Made by a program: the position numbers and the translations under genes
Notes under the pieces: generated by a model
What the model was told of the DNA's origin: nothing
The model's database searches: none
Seen by the model: the letters and a program-made list of their open reading frames with translations, nothing else
NCBI GenBank assembly: GCA_029006135.1
Contig: JAQXGE010000027.1
Coordinates: forward strand, 1-51,612
Source: Oscillospiraceae bacterium
GTDB taxonomy: Bacteria > Bacillota > Clostridia > Oscillospirales > Ruminococcaceae
Direction: 5' to 3'
Length of the DNA stretch: 51,612 bases
Shown: in pieces, positions 43,974 to 51,371 of the stretch
How positions within the stretch are numbered: the stretch's first letter is position 1
Layout of the letters: every line of letters starts with the position of its first letter

Positions 43974-43994
43974 TTTTTCCCCTCAAACCCAATC

Positions 43995-44033
43995 GCCGCC
44001 GCGGGCTTATGCTGTCCCGCGGCGGCTTTGTTG
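43995..44033 (+). terminator. Terminator of mglBAC
   Basis: An 11-bp perfect GC stem (GCCGCCGCGGG / CCCGCGGCGGC) is followed by TTTGTTGT, 21 bp after the mglC stop. Confidence 0.85.
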
Positions 44034-44207
44034 TGCCGTACAGCGGGATCCCCTCTCCTCTGCCCTGCCGTTCTGCCCAAAGGAGGATTTTCCACGCAGC
44101 TTCGTCACTACCGCATACAGGACTGCCCTGGCCGGACTGTTCTATGACACCATACATACCATCAACGCCTGGGACTTTTCCCCCCGCCGCACTTCACAGA
44201 CGCTCAC
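44034..44207. other. Short gap at the right edge of the island, no gene called
   Basis: An AAAGGAGG at 44080-44087 is not followed by a start codon at useful distance. A protein-like open frame (YRTALAGLFYDTIHTINAWD) runs through the stretch into the repeat but has no start, so it may be the tail of a lost gene. No family is recognised. Confidence 0.4.
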
Positions 44208-44238
44208 ACAAAGGGTAAAGTGTCAAGAGAAAATCGGG
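44208..44238. repeat. Right copy of the 31-bp direct repeat
   Basis: 29/31 identical to 34511-34541 and in the same orientation. Here the minus-strand TTGACA has no -10 partner, so this copy looks like a cut-off piece of the oadB promoter. It ends 2 bp before the tRNA-Leu promoter. Confidence 0.8.
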
Positions 44239-44239
44239 C

Positions 44240-44268
44240 TTGATTTTTGAAAAAGTATGTAGTATACT
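44240..44268 (+). promoter_or_regulatory. Promoter of the tRNA-Leu gene
   Basis: TTGATT at 44240-44245 and TATACT at 44263-44268 are 17 bp apart, ending 18 bp before the tRNA. Confidence 0.85.
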
Positions 44269-44286
44269 AATCAGGTAAGTTCATAA

Positions 44287-44373
44287 GCCGGTGTGTTGGA
44301 ATTGGCAGACGAGACGGACTCAAAATCCGTTGATGGTGACATCGTGTGGGTTCGACCCCCACCACCGGCACCA
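44287..44373 (+). tRNA. tRNA-Leu (anticodon CAA)
   Basis: Class II tRNA with acceptor stem GCCGGTG/CACCGGC, anticodon stem ACGGA/TCCGT and loop CTCAAAA (anticodon CAA at 44321-44323). A long variable arm (TGGTGACATCG region), T arm GTGGG/CCCAC with TTCGACC, and an encoded CCA (44371-44373) complete it. Confidence 0.97.
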
Positions 44374-44412
44374 AAAATCGACAAGCTTCGTATGAGACTT
44401 GTCGATTTTTTA
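44374..44412 (+). terminator. Terminator of tRNA-Leu
   Basis: AAAATCGACAAG (44374-44385) pairs with CTTGTCGATTTT (44398-44409), ending in a T-run directly after the CCA. Confidence 0.92.
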
Positions 44413-44510
44413 TTTATTACCTGTTCAATCTTCACTCAAATTCGGGGGCAATTTTCGGGATGGAATGGGTTATAACTTCTGTCCACTTGCTCGGAGATGG
44501 GGTTTGGGTA

Positions 44511-44550
44511 TAAAAATGGCCCGCCTTGGCCTCATGCGGCCTTGGTGGGC
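44511..44550 (-). terminator. Terminator after the phage-like genes
   Basis: On the minus strand GCCCACCAAGGCC pairs with GGCCAAGGCGGGC (one mismatch) followed by CATTTTTATA. It lies 45 bp after the stop of the gene at 44595. Nothing else is seen from 44413 to 44510. Confidence 0.8.
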
Positions 44551-44594
44551 ATGAAATGCGCCTTTGCAATCAAATGCAAAACGCACAATCAAAA

Positions 44595-44852
44595 TCAGAG
44601 GGGGATTTCTTCAATCTCTGCACGAAGTTCCAGGATGTGAAGATACTCTCCCATAATGTGCTGCTGGTCGCGCAGCAACGAAACCGGGCAATCGTGTTTC
44701 GGAGGTTCCTTACCAATAATTTCGGCAGCCTCAATTTTGTTGCAGAAAGATTTCAGTTTTTCGTATCTGATTTTCACCTGCATATATTCGGCCTTGAACC
44801 GCCCCTTGTAGTCGGAACTGTTCATCAGGTCGATAGTATCTTTCAATTCCAT
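44595..44852 (-). CDS. Small phage-type protein (crAss001_48-like)
   Basis: 85 aa. MELKDTIDLMNSSDYKGRFK followed by AEYMQVKIRYEKLKSF and LLRDQQHIMGEYLHILELRA is the pattern of a small helical protein found in many prophages of gut Firmicutes and named after a crAss-like phage gene; its function is unknown. The start has AAGGAGG 6-7 nt upstream; a longer start at 44876 is rejected. No phage structural or integrase genes accompany it, so it is a stranded fragment. Confidence 0.72.
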   Translation of the reverse strand: MELKDTIDLMNSSDYKGRFKAEYMQVKIRYEKLKSFCNKIEAAEIIGKEPPKHDCPVSLLRDQQHIMGEYLHILELRAEIEEIPL

Positions 44853-44924
44853 ATTCGGCCTCCTTGAATTTTGCATAAAAAAAGCACGGTGCAGATTGCA
44901 TAGTGCTGTATAGAAACAATGTTT

Positions 44925-45158
44925 TTAGCCGAAAGTTTTTTTCTCATCTTCAGCGGTCCAAAGACCGGCAGCTTTCAACAAGCGCATAGCTGACGTTGCC
45001 TTTTCTCTGTCTTCGGCTCCGGGCCAATCAAAGTATTGGTAATGTTCGTCATCTTCCCTGTAAGGTTTTGCAGAAAACGCCATTTCTCGGCATTTTTTAA
45101 TTTCATCATCCGTCAAGGCAAAAAACGTATCAGAGGGATTCACTGAATTTAAGCCCAT
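44925..45158 (-). CDS. Small protein of the phage-like remnant, unknown function
   Basis: 77 aa, acidic and soluble, with FFALTDDEIKKCREMAFSAK and QYFDWPGAEDREKATSAMRL. I do not recognise a domain. The ATG at 45158 has AAGGAGG 9 nt upstream and overlaps the end of the preceding gene by 29 bp, typical of tightly packed phage genes. An earlier start at 45224 lacks an SD. Confidence 0.65.
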   Translation of the reverse strand: MGLNSVNPSDTFFALTDDEIKKCREMAFSAKPYREDDEHYQYFDWPGAEDREKATSAMRLLKAAGLWTAEDEKKTFG

Positions 45159-45810
45159 ACACAGAAGCCTCCTTTTTGAATTCTTGCACAAATGCAATTC
45201 TCTGCTCCACAACAGACAAATCATACTTTAATCGAATTTTATCATACAATACAAGAGCCTTTTTCTGATTATATCCATATACTTTTTCGCAACTAAAAAA
45301 GGCTCCTTTGTTCCCGACTACCCCTATGCCAACCATGTTTTCCTTGTGAAGGAGAGCAGAAATGTCTTCCGGACTTAGCATAGCATTACTTGCGTGATTG
45401 TGCAAGGAAATATATTTTTCTGCCATGTTCTGAATACGAACCCGTCCATCACCCAAATCGCCAACCATTCGTTTTACAGCGGTTCCGTCCAAAGAAAAGG
45501 AGACCGTCGCCTCCGTTCCTTCCGGAAGCTCTTTTACACTTCTAAGAATTTCTTGCGCATAGGTTTGCGCCTGTGTATTCATGTGGTTTGACAACGATCT
45601 AAAAAACGGTTTTGGCACAGATTCTATGGTCTCTTTCGTCACAGAATACAAAGTATATCCTTGTTTCTTAATATCTGCAGCATCTGCCTGATACGCTGTT
45701 CCATCATTCCGTTCCCGCCAGCGGTCACGGCGCAGCACGTTGCCGTGCTCGGCCACAAACTCCCGCAGTTTCTGCTGGTCCCGGCGCAGAGTGGATTTAT
45801 ATTGTTTCAC
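45130..45810 (-). CDS. Truncated phage head-morphogenesis (MuF-like) protein with JAMM-like C-terminal domain
   Basis: 226 aa as an open frame. The beginning (KQYKSTLRRDQQKLREFVAE, then HGNVLRRDRWRER) resembles the end of SPP1 gp7/MuF head proteins. The frame stays open upstream of the GTG at 45810 to a stop at 45850-45852 with protein-like sequence (RTEKKENAQAPER), and the GTG has no proper SD. I read it as a 5'-truncated remnant. The second half contains LHNHASNAMLSPEDI, an HxH-x6-SxxD motif like JAMM/RadC metalloproteases or MuF-linked toxins. The cut edge lies next to the glycosyltransferase promoter. Confidence 0.6.
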   Translation of the reverse strand: MKQYKSTLRRDQQKLREFVAEHGNVLRRDRWRERNDGTAYQADAADIKKQGYTLYSVTKETIESVPKPFFRSLSNHMNTQAQTYAQEILRSVKELPEGTEATVSFSLDGTAVKRMVGDLGDGRVRIQNMAEKYISLHNHASNAMLSPEDISALLHKENMVGIGVVGNKGAFFSCEKVYGYNQKKALVLYDKIRLKYDLSVVEQRIAFVQEFKKEASVYGLKFSESL

Positions 45811-45866
45811 ACGTTCCGGGGCTTGGGCGTTCTCCTTTTTCTCGGTGCGTCAATTCTGCGCGGGCG

Positions 45867-45895
45867 TTGCATTCCGGGGGTGGATACGGTATAAT
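45867..45895 (+). promoter_or_regulatory. Promoter of the glycosyltransferase gene
   Basis: TTGCAT at 45867-45872 and a perfect TATAAT at 45890-45895 are 17 bp apart, 40 bp before the start codon. Confidence 0.82.
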
Positions 45896-45935
45896 ATACA
45901 AAATAAGCCAAAATTAAAAGAGGGATAGCGACAAA

Positions 45936-46916
45936 ATGAGCATCATCGAAAAACAGCCGATCCTTTATATTGTGATTCCCTGCTACAACGAGCAGGAAGT
46001 TCTGCCGATTACGGCGCCGATGTTTTTGAAAAAAATCAACGATCTGTCCGCCGCAGGAAAAATCAGTGCGGACAGCCGCGTGCTGTTCGTCAATGACGGT
46101 TCCAAGGACAGAACCTGGGAAATCATCTGTGATTTGGCAAAAAGCGACCCACATTATCTCGGCATCTGCCAGAGCCGCAACCGGGGACATCAGAACGCCG
46201 TTTTGGCCGGGCTGATGGAGGCCAAAGACCGGTGCGACATTACCATTTCCATTGACTGTGACGGGCAGGACGATATCAACGCCATGGATGCCATGGTGGA
46301 CGCCTACCGGGACGAGGGCTGCGAAGTAGTCTACGGCGTGCGCTCCAAGCGGGACACTGACACCTTCTTCAAGCGTTTCTCCGCTGAGTGTTTCTACAAA
46401 CTGCTCAACGCGATGGGTGCGGAAGTTGTGTACAACCATGCGGATTACCGGCTGATGAGTGCACGGGTCCTCAACGAGTTTGCCAACTTCAAGGAGGTCA
46501 ACCTGTTCCTGCGCGGCATGGTGCCGCTGGTGGGCTTCAAATCCACGAGTGTGGCGTATGAGCGTCACGAGCGCATTGCAGGGGAAAGCCACTATCCTCT
46601 GTCCAAAATGCTTGCTCTGGCCTTTGACGGCATCACAAGCCTCTCGGTGAAACCGATTCGGTTTATCACGGGCTTCGGCGTTATCGTGGCGTTGATCAGC
46701 TTTATCGGCGTAATCTGGGCCATTGTGCAGGCATTCCTCGGCCATACAGTATCGGGCTGGGCCAGCATGACGAGCATTATCTGCTTTGTGTCCGGCGTAC
46801 AGCTGATTTGTCTTGGCGTCATCGGTGAATACATCGGCAAAATTTATATGGAAACCAAACAGCGTCCGCGTTACATTATCAGCGAGCGCACTTGGGAGCA
46901 GGAGCCGAAAGACTGA
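45936..46916 (+). CDS. Family 2 glycosyltransferase, GtrB/DPM1-like, membrane anchored
   Basis: 326 aa. The GT2 catalytic domain has YIVIPCYNEQEVLP, FVNDGSKDRTW and the metal site ISIDCDGQDDINAMDAM. The acceptor region is YNHADYRLMSARVLNEF. Two C-terminal membrane segments (about 245-268 and 280-305) are typical of bactoprenol-phosphate glucosyltransferases such as GtrB. It probably transfers a sugar to polyprenyl phosphate for envelope glycan modification. No flippase gene is adjacent. It is monocistronic, with promoter and terminator. Confidence 0.92.
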   Translation: MSIIEKQPILYIVIPCYNEQEVLPITAPMFLKKINDLSAAGKISADSRVLFVNDGSKDRTWEIICDLAKSDPHYLGICQSRNRGHQNAVLAGLMEAKDRCDITISIDCDGQDDINAMDAMVDAYRDEGCEVVYGVRSKRDTDTFFKRFSAECFYKLLNAMGAEVVYNHADYRLMSARVLNEFANFKEVNLFLRGMVPLVGFKSTSVAYERHERIAGESHYPLSKMLALAFDGITSLSVKPIRFITGFGVIVALISFIGVIWAIVQAFLGHTVSGWASMTSIICFVSGVQLICLGVIGEYIGKIYMETKQRPRYIISERTWEQEPKD

Positions 46917-46932
46917 AATTTCTCTTCCCTTC

Positions 46933-46971
46933 CCCGCAGGGCTGCGATGCCCTGCGGGATTTTTTATTTTT
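46933..46971 (+). terminator. Terminator of the glycosyltransferase gene
   Basis: CCCGCAGGGC / GCCCTGCGGG, 6-nt loop, followed by ATTTTTTATTTTT. Confidence 0.93.
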
Positions 46972-46993
46972 GCTTTTTTTGTTTTTTTGCCTA

Positions 46994-47022
46994 TTGACAG
47001 GCGGCTATAATGGGTGTATTAT
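46994..47022 (+). promoter_or_regulatory. Promoter of the metal-resistance operon
   Basis: Perfect TTGACA at 46994-46999 and TATTAT at 47017-47022, 17 bp apart. An overlapping TATAAT at 47020-47025 would give 20 bp. Confidence 0.78.
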
Positions 47023-47031
47023 AATGCCAAC

Positions 47032-47051
47032 ATATGAACATTTCTTCATAT
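47032..47051. promoter_or_regulatory. ArsR/SmtB-type operator
   Basis: Perfect 7-6-7 palindrome ATATGAA...TTCATAT just after the -10. This matches the ATATGAACA-N-TTCATAT type bound by CzrA/CadC/SmtB repressors. The repressor gene follows directly, indicating autoregulation released by metal. Confidence 0.82.
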
Positions 47052-47076
47052 AACGATTTGAAAGGAGATTCCTATC

Positions 47077-47469
47077 ATGGATTCCATGGAAGATCCGGGT
47101 GCAAAGACCCGTCAGGAAATCATAGACCAGATTGCCGTGGAGAAGTGCTGCCAGCCGGCCGCCGTTGATAAGCTCCGGGAGGAACTGCCCGATGACGAGG
47201 TCCTGTATGACCTGGCCGAACTGTTCCGGGTTTTTGGTGACTCCGCACGGATTAAAATCCTGTACGCGCTGTTTGAGAGCGAATTGTGCGTGGGGGACAT
47301 TGCCCGGCTGCTGGGGCTTTCCCAGAGTTCGGTCAGCCACCAGCTGCGTCTGCTCAAAAGCAGCAAACTCGTCAAGTTCCGGCGCGAGGGCAAAGCCATC
47401 TACTATTCACTGGATGACGAGCACGTCCGCAGCATGATTGCCCTTGGCATGGAGCATGTGGAAGAATAA
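47077..47469 (+). CDS. ArsR-family metal-responsive repressor (CadC/CzrA-like)
   Basis: 130 aa. The winged HTH is typical: LFRVFGDSARIKILYALFES, CVGDIARLLGLSQSSVSHQL and FRREGKAIYYSLDDEHV. Potential metal ligands are the N-terminal Cys pair (EKCCQP), the Cys in SELCVGDIA and the Asp/His residues in the last helix (DDEHVRSMIALGMEHVEE), suggesting Zn/Cd/Pb sensing. It should repress its own operon at the adjacent palindrome. SD AAAGGAG lies 9-10 nt upstream. Confidence 0.93.
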   Translation: MDSMEDPGAKTRQEIIDQIAVEKCCQPAAVDKLREELPDDEVLYDLAELFRVFGDSARIKILYALFESELCVGDIARLLGLSQSSVSHQLRLLKSSKLVKFRREGKAIYYSLDDEHVRSMIALGMEHVEE

Positions 47470-47529
47470 GCAATCCAAATGTTTTAACAGCACTGCGCTG
47501 AATTATACAATTTTTTAGGAGTGTTTTAT

Positions 47530-47745
47530 ATGCAGAAGAAATTCAAAATTGAAGTGGACTGCGCCAACTGCGCCGCCAAAATCGAACAGGCCATCAGCAA
47601 GCTGCCGGGCGTCAACAATGTTTCGGTGAGCTTTATGGCCCAGAAAATGGTACTGGATGCCGAGGACGAGCGGTTTGACGAGGTTCTTCAGGCTTCCGTC
47701 AAGGCTGCAAAGCGGGTCGAGCCAGACTTTGAAATTGAGCTGTGA
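47530..47745 (+). CDS. Free-standing heavy-metal-associated (HMA) domain protein
   Basis: 71 aa with the ferredoxin-like HMA fold and the metal motif DCANCAAKIEQAI (CxxC). The preceding Asp and the later acidic patch (DAEDERFDE) suit Zn/Cd more than Cu. The next gene is a P1B-ATPase that lacks its own HMA domain, so this protein probably serves as a separate metal-delivery module. SD AGGAG lies 8-9 nt before the ATG. Confidence 0.9.
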   Translation: MQKKFKIEVDCANCAAKIEQAISKLPGVNNVSVSFMAQKMVLDAEDERFDEVLQASVKAAKRVEPDFEIEL

Positions 47746-47853
47746 TGCACGCAATTCACTAAAAAATACAGGACGCTCGCGTTCTGACATTCCGCCGGGC
47801 GGCACCGAACCGCCCTTTATTTTTCCGTTTTTAGACAAACGGGAGGAATTCGC

Positions 47854-49716
47854 ATGACAAAGAAGCAAAAGAAAACGCTCAAGCGCATCATTGTCTCTGC
47901 TCTGCTCTATCTGACGGCAGCCCTGCTTACCTCCGCGCTGACGCTGCCCGGGTGGGCGTGCCTGATGATTTTCCTGATTCCTTACCTGACAATCGGGTAT
48001 GATGTACTGCGCAAAGCCGTGTTGGGAATCATCCACCGGGAAGTCTTTGATGAGAACTTCCTGATGGCAGTTGCCACCGTGGGTGCGCTCTGTCTGCGCG
48101 AATACAGCGAGGCCGTTGCCGTCATGCTGTTTTACCAGATTGGTGAATTTTTCCAGAGTTATGCCGTGGGCAAGAGTCGTCAGAGCATCAGCGAACTGAT
48201 GGACATCCGGCCCGACAGTGCAAACCTTGAACGGGCTGACGGGCGTGTGGAAGTCGTTGACCCCGATAACGTTCCGATTGGTTCGGTCCTTGTGGTTCGC
48301 ACGGGTGAAAAAATTCCCATTGACGGCGTTGTTCTTGAGGGTGAAAGCTCCCTCAGCACCGCCGCGCTGACCGGTGAGAGCAAGCCCCGTTTTGTGCGCT
48401 GCGGCGATGAAGTCATCAGCGGCTGTGTGAACGGAGACGGACTGCTGAAAATCAAAACCACCAAGCTTTACGGTCAGTCCACCGTGGCGAAGATTCTTGA
48501 CCTTGTGGAGAATTCCAGCCTGAAGAAGGCGCGGGCAGAGAATTTTATCACGCGGTTTGCCCATTACTACACGCCAGCAGTCTGCATCGGTGCTCTGATT
48601 CTTGCCGTTGTGCCGCCGCTCGTGCTGGGAGGCGGCTGGAGCGAATGGATCAGCCGCGCGCTGACCTTCCTCGTCATCAGCTGCCCCTGTGCGCTGGTCA
48701 TCAGTATCCCGCTGAGCTTCTTCGGCGGGATTGGCGGGGCTTCCCGCAGCGGTATTCTCGTCAAGGGCGGAAACGATTTGGAGAACCTTGCCCACATTGA
48801 CACGGTCGTGTTCGACAAGACCGGTACGCTGACCAAAGGCACTTTTGCGGTTTCCCGCGCGGAGCCGGCTCAGGGCATCAGCCGCGAGGAGCTGCTTGAG
48901 CAGGCCGCACTGGCGGAGAGTTTTTCGAGTCATCCCATCAGCAAAAGTCTGCGCGAAGCCGCTGGGGCACCGGATACCCGCCGGGCCGCCAACGCGCGGG
49001 AGATTGCCGGTCAGGGCGTCTGCACGCAGGTGGACGGCCGCACCGTGCTGGCGGGCAACGCCCGCCTGATGGAGGAGCAGGGCATTGCATTCGTTCCCAA
49101 CAACAGGGCCGGAACCATCGTGTATGTTGCGCGGGATGGGCAGTTCCTCGGCTCCGTGCTCATTGCGGATGAAGTTAAGGAGAACGCCCGCAAGGCAATT
49201 GACGGGCTGAAAGCAGCCGGCGTGCGCACCGTCATGCTGACCGGTGACAGCGAGTCCGTAGCGCGCAAAGTCGGTGAAGATTTGGGTCTTGATGAAGTTC
49301 ATGCCGAACTGCTGCCGGACGGCAAGGTTCAGCAGGTCGAAGAACTTCTTGCCGACCGGAGCGGCCGCGGTAAGCTGGCCTTTGCCGGGGACGGCATCAA
49401 CGATGCGCCGGTGCTGATGCGCGCCGATGTGGGCATTGCAATGGGTGCCATGGGCAGTGACGCGGCCATTGAAGCCGCTGATGTCGTCCTCATGGACGAT
49501 GACCCGTCCAAAATCACTCTGGCTATGAAAACCGCCCGCAAATGTATGCGTATTGTATATGAGAACATCGTGCTCGCCCTTGGCGTCAAAGCCATCTGCC
49601 TGATTCTGGGGGCGATGGGCATCGCCAATATGTGGGCCGCCGTCTTTGCTGATGTCGGCGTCATGGTGTTAGCCGTTCTCAATGCCATGCGGATGCTCTC
49701 CGTCAAAAAGCAATAA
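47854..49716 (+). CDS. P1B-type heavy-metal ATPase, Zn/Cd/Pb-exporting (CadA/ZntA-like)
   Basis: 620 aa. The membrane metal site is SCPCALVISIPLSFFGGIGG (CPC). The actuator has TGESKPR, the phosphorylation site is DKTGTLTKG, the nucleotide-domain HP motif is SSHPISKSL and the hinge is GDGINDAPVL. The N-terminus starts directly with membrane segments, without the HMA domain usual in ZntA/CadA; that domain is encoded just upstream. It exports divalent metal from the cytoplasm. SD is GGGAGGAA. Confidence 0.95.
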   Translation: MTKKQKKTLKRIIVSALLYLTAALLTSALTLPGWACLMIFLIPYLTIGYDVLRKAVLGIIHREVFDENFLMAVATVGALCLREYSEAVAVMLFYQIGEFFQSYAVGKSRQSISELMDIRPDSANLERADGRVEVVDPDNVPIGSVLVVRTGEKIPIDGVVLEGESSLSTAALTGESKPRFVRCGDEVISGCVNGDGLLKIKTTKLYGQSTVAKILDLVENSSLKKARAENFITRFAHYYTPAVCIGALILAVVPPLVLGGGWSEWISRALTFLVISCPCALVISIPLSFFGGIGGASRSGILVKGGNDLENLAHIDTVVFDKTGTLTKGTFAVSRAEPAQGISREELLEQAALAESFSSHPISKSLREAAGAPDTRRAANAREIAGQGVCTQVDGRTVLAGNARLMEEQGIAFVPNNRAGTIVYVARDGQFLGSVLIADEVKENARKAIDGLKAAGVRTVMLTGDSESVARKVGEDLGLDEVHAELLPDGKVQQVEELLADRSGRGKLAFAGDGINDAPVLMRADVGIAMGAMGSDAAIEAADVVLMDDDPSKITLAMKTARKCMRIVYENIVLALGVKAICLILGAMGIANMWAAVFADVGVMVLAVLNAMRMLSVKKQ

Positions 49717-49723
49717 ACAGCAC

Positions 49724-49762
49724 TGCACCGGATTGCCTGCTGAGGGCAGTCCGGTGCATTTG
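49724..49762 (+). terminator. Terminator of the metal-resistance operon
   Basis: GCACCGGA/TCCGGTGC with an inner hairpin (TGCC/GGCA) and the T-rich TTTGTTTG tail. The convergent SpoIIQ-like gene ends 13 bp further. Confidence 0.75.
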
Positions 49763-49774
49763 TTTGCTGTTGGT

Positions 49775-50512
49775 TTATTGCTGTTCGGGGTCGAGGCAGG
49801 CGCCGTCCTTCCGGCACTCAAGGTGCAGGTGCGTTCCCATCCGCGCTTCGGCGGGGATTTCCCCAAGTTTTCCCAGCGTACTGCCCGCGGTCACACCCTC
49901 TTGCTCTTTTACGGCGATATCGTTCAGTCCGCAGTAGCGCCAGACGCGCCCAGCCGTATCCGTGACTTCCACCACACCGCCCCAGAGTGTATCTTTTTCT
50001 ATGCCGGTTACCGTGCCGCCGCAGCGGGCGGAGACGCTTCCGGATGAAAGCAGATAATCTGCGCCGTTGTGGGTTCGCCAATCGCCCAATGTCTCGTTAT
50101 AGACAAGTTCATCCCCACTGAAGGGTGCTGTCAATGTTCCGGTCGAGGACCTGGCCGAGGAAGTTCCCTGCCCGCCGGAGGAGGCGGACGAGGGCGCGGT
50201 CACGGCGGAACTCCCGCCAGACGGCGCAGATGCCCCAGAGGATGATTCCTGCGCAGAGGAGGAGACTGACGGCGTTGATGAGGGCTGCGGAGTCTCCACG
50301 GGAATGTCTTCCTGTTTGTTGTCTACCGTGGTGTCGGGCAAATCCCATGATGATTCCTCCTCCAGTTTTTTCTGTTTTTCCTGCGTCAGCTCCCCTACCC
50401 CACGAACCACATTGCGCACCGCCATAATTCCCGTAATTGTGACAGCAAACACCAGCGCTAAGCAGATTAGATACAGCCCTTTTTCCTTCAAAAACGCTTT
50501 GATGCTCTTCAT
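49775..50512 (-). CDS. spoIIQ: M23 peptidase-domain membrane protein, SpoIIQ-like
   Basis: 245 aa. A short cytoplasmic start and one membrane segment (about 11-30: GLYLICLALVFAVTITGIMA) are followed by a Ser/Pro-rich linker (about 60-130) and a LytM/M23 domain. The metal ligands look intact: HNGADYLL (HxxxD) and GTHLHLEC (HxH). In sporulation SpoIIQ spans the forespore membrane and binds SpoIIIAH; in clostridia it keeps an active M23 site. No sporulation genes are next to it, so a general envelope endopeptidase remains possible. The start at 50512 has a GGGGGAAG SD; starts further upstream have none. Confidence 0.82.
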   Translation of the reverse strand: MKSIKAFLKEKGLYLICLALVFAVTITGIMAVRNVVRGVGELTQEKQKKLEEESSWDLPDTTVDNKQEDIPVETPQPSSTPSVSSSAQESSSGASAPSGGSSAVTAPSSASSGGQGTSSARSSTGTLTAPFSGDELVYNETLGDWRTHNGADYLLSSGSVSARCGGTVTGIEKDTLWGGVVEVTDTAGRVWRYCGLNDIAVKEQEGVTAGSTLGKLGEIPAEARMGTHLHLECRKDGACLDPEQQ

Positions 50513-50674
50513 CTTCCCCCGTCCTTTTCCGCGTATAGTTTTGTTGCTCATAGTGTGGCGCGGCAAAGCAGTATTTATTCAAAAATCAGCAAAAATTCAT
50601 CTGTACAATCTTGGTCAGGCCCTCCTTTCCGCCAAGAAAAAATCCCGGAATTTGGTGATGCTGGCTCTTGCGTT

Positions 50675-50702
50675 TTGTTCATTTTCTGTTTATACTTATT
50701 AT
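50675..50702 (+). promoter_or_regulatory. Candidate promoter of the cytidylate-kinase-like gene
   Basis: TTGTTC at 50675-50680 and TATTAT at 50697-50702, 16 bp apart, 60 bp before the start codon. The SpoIIQ-like gene is read in the opposite direction from the same 250-bp gap. Confidence 0.5.
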
Positions 50703-50762
50703 AGTAGGGATATTATGGCCGCTTTTCGGCGGCCGCAAAATTCGAATGTGAGGTGGAATATA

Positions 50763-51371
50763 ATGGAACCTATGGTCATTACAATCGCGCGTGAATATGC
50801 CTCCGGCGGCAGCGAGATCGCTCAGCGGGTGGCCGACATTCTGGGTGTCCCCCTTTACAACAAGGAGCTTATCACGATTGCAGCCAAAAAGAGTGGCCTG
50901 ACAGAAGAAGCCATTGCCGCAAGCGAAAATCAGCGCAGCGGCAGCCTGATTTACAGTCTGTATATGATGGGCAATACGATGCCCTTAGCTGACCAGGTCT
51001 ATATTTTGCAGTCCAACGTGATCAAGGAGGTCGCATCGAAGGGCCCCTGTGTCATTCTGGGCCGCTGCGGCGACTATGTGCTGCGGGATCGTCCCAACGT
51101 GCTGAGCGCGTTCGTATATGCTCCGCTTGAAGATCGCATCAAGAACGCCAAAGCCCGCCCGGATGCTAAGGATATGGCAGACCGGATGTGGGAGACTACG
51201 ATTGCCAAGCACGATCGTGCCCGCGCAAGTTACTACAACTATTACACCGAAAATCGCTGGGGCGAGGCCAAGAACTATGACCTGTGCCTCAACGCACATA
51301 TCGGTCAGGAGGCCTGCGCGCAGCTGATTGTGCAGGCAGCAAAAGCAATGGAGGCAGCCAATCAGGAATGA
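50763..51371 (+). CDS. Cytidylate kinase-like protein
   Basis: 202 aa. It begins MVITIAREYASGGSEIAQRV, the AAA_26/cytidylate-kinase-like variant in which the P-loop is replaced by REYASGG-type residues. GPCVILGRCGDYVLRDRPNV and RADPAKDM-like middle motifs follow, ending TYYTENRWGEAKNYDL-like residues (NYYTENRWGEAKNYDLCLNA). Members occur widely in gut Clostridia and their substrate is unproven. The start at 50763 has GAGGTGG 6 nt upstream; the long upstream frame is antisense to the SpoIIQ-like gene and rejected. Its stop overlaps the MATE start. Confidence 0.88.
   Translation: MEPMVITIAREYASGGSEIAQRVADILGVPLYNKELITIAAKKSGLTEEAIAASENQRSGSLIYSLYMMGNTMPLADQVYILQSNVIKEVASKGPCVILGRCGDYVLRDRPNVLSAFVYAPLEDRIKNAKARPDAKDMADRMWETTIAKHDRARASYYNYYTENRWGEAKNYDLCLNAHIGQEACAQLIVQAAKAMEAANQE

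Noticed and set aside
44293-44475. 60-codon frame across tRNA-Leu
   Set aside because: It is a chance translation of the tRNA gene itself.
45807-46745. 312-codon minus-strand frame
   Set aside because: Antisense to the glycosyltransferase; no recognisable domain.
47515-49302. 595-codon minus-strand frame
   Set aside because: Antisense to the HMA protein and the metal ATPase.
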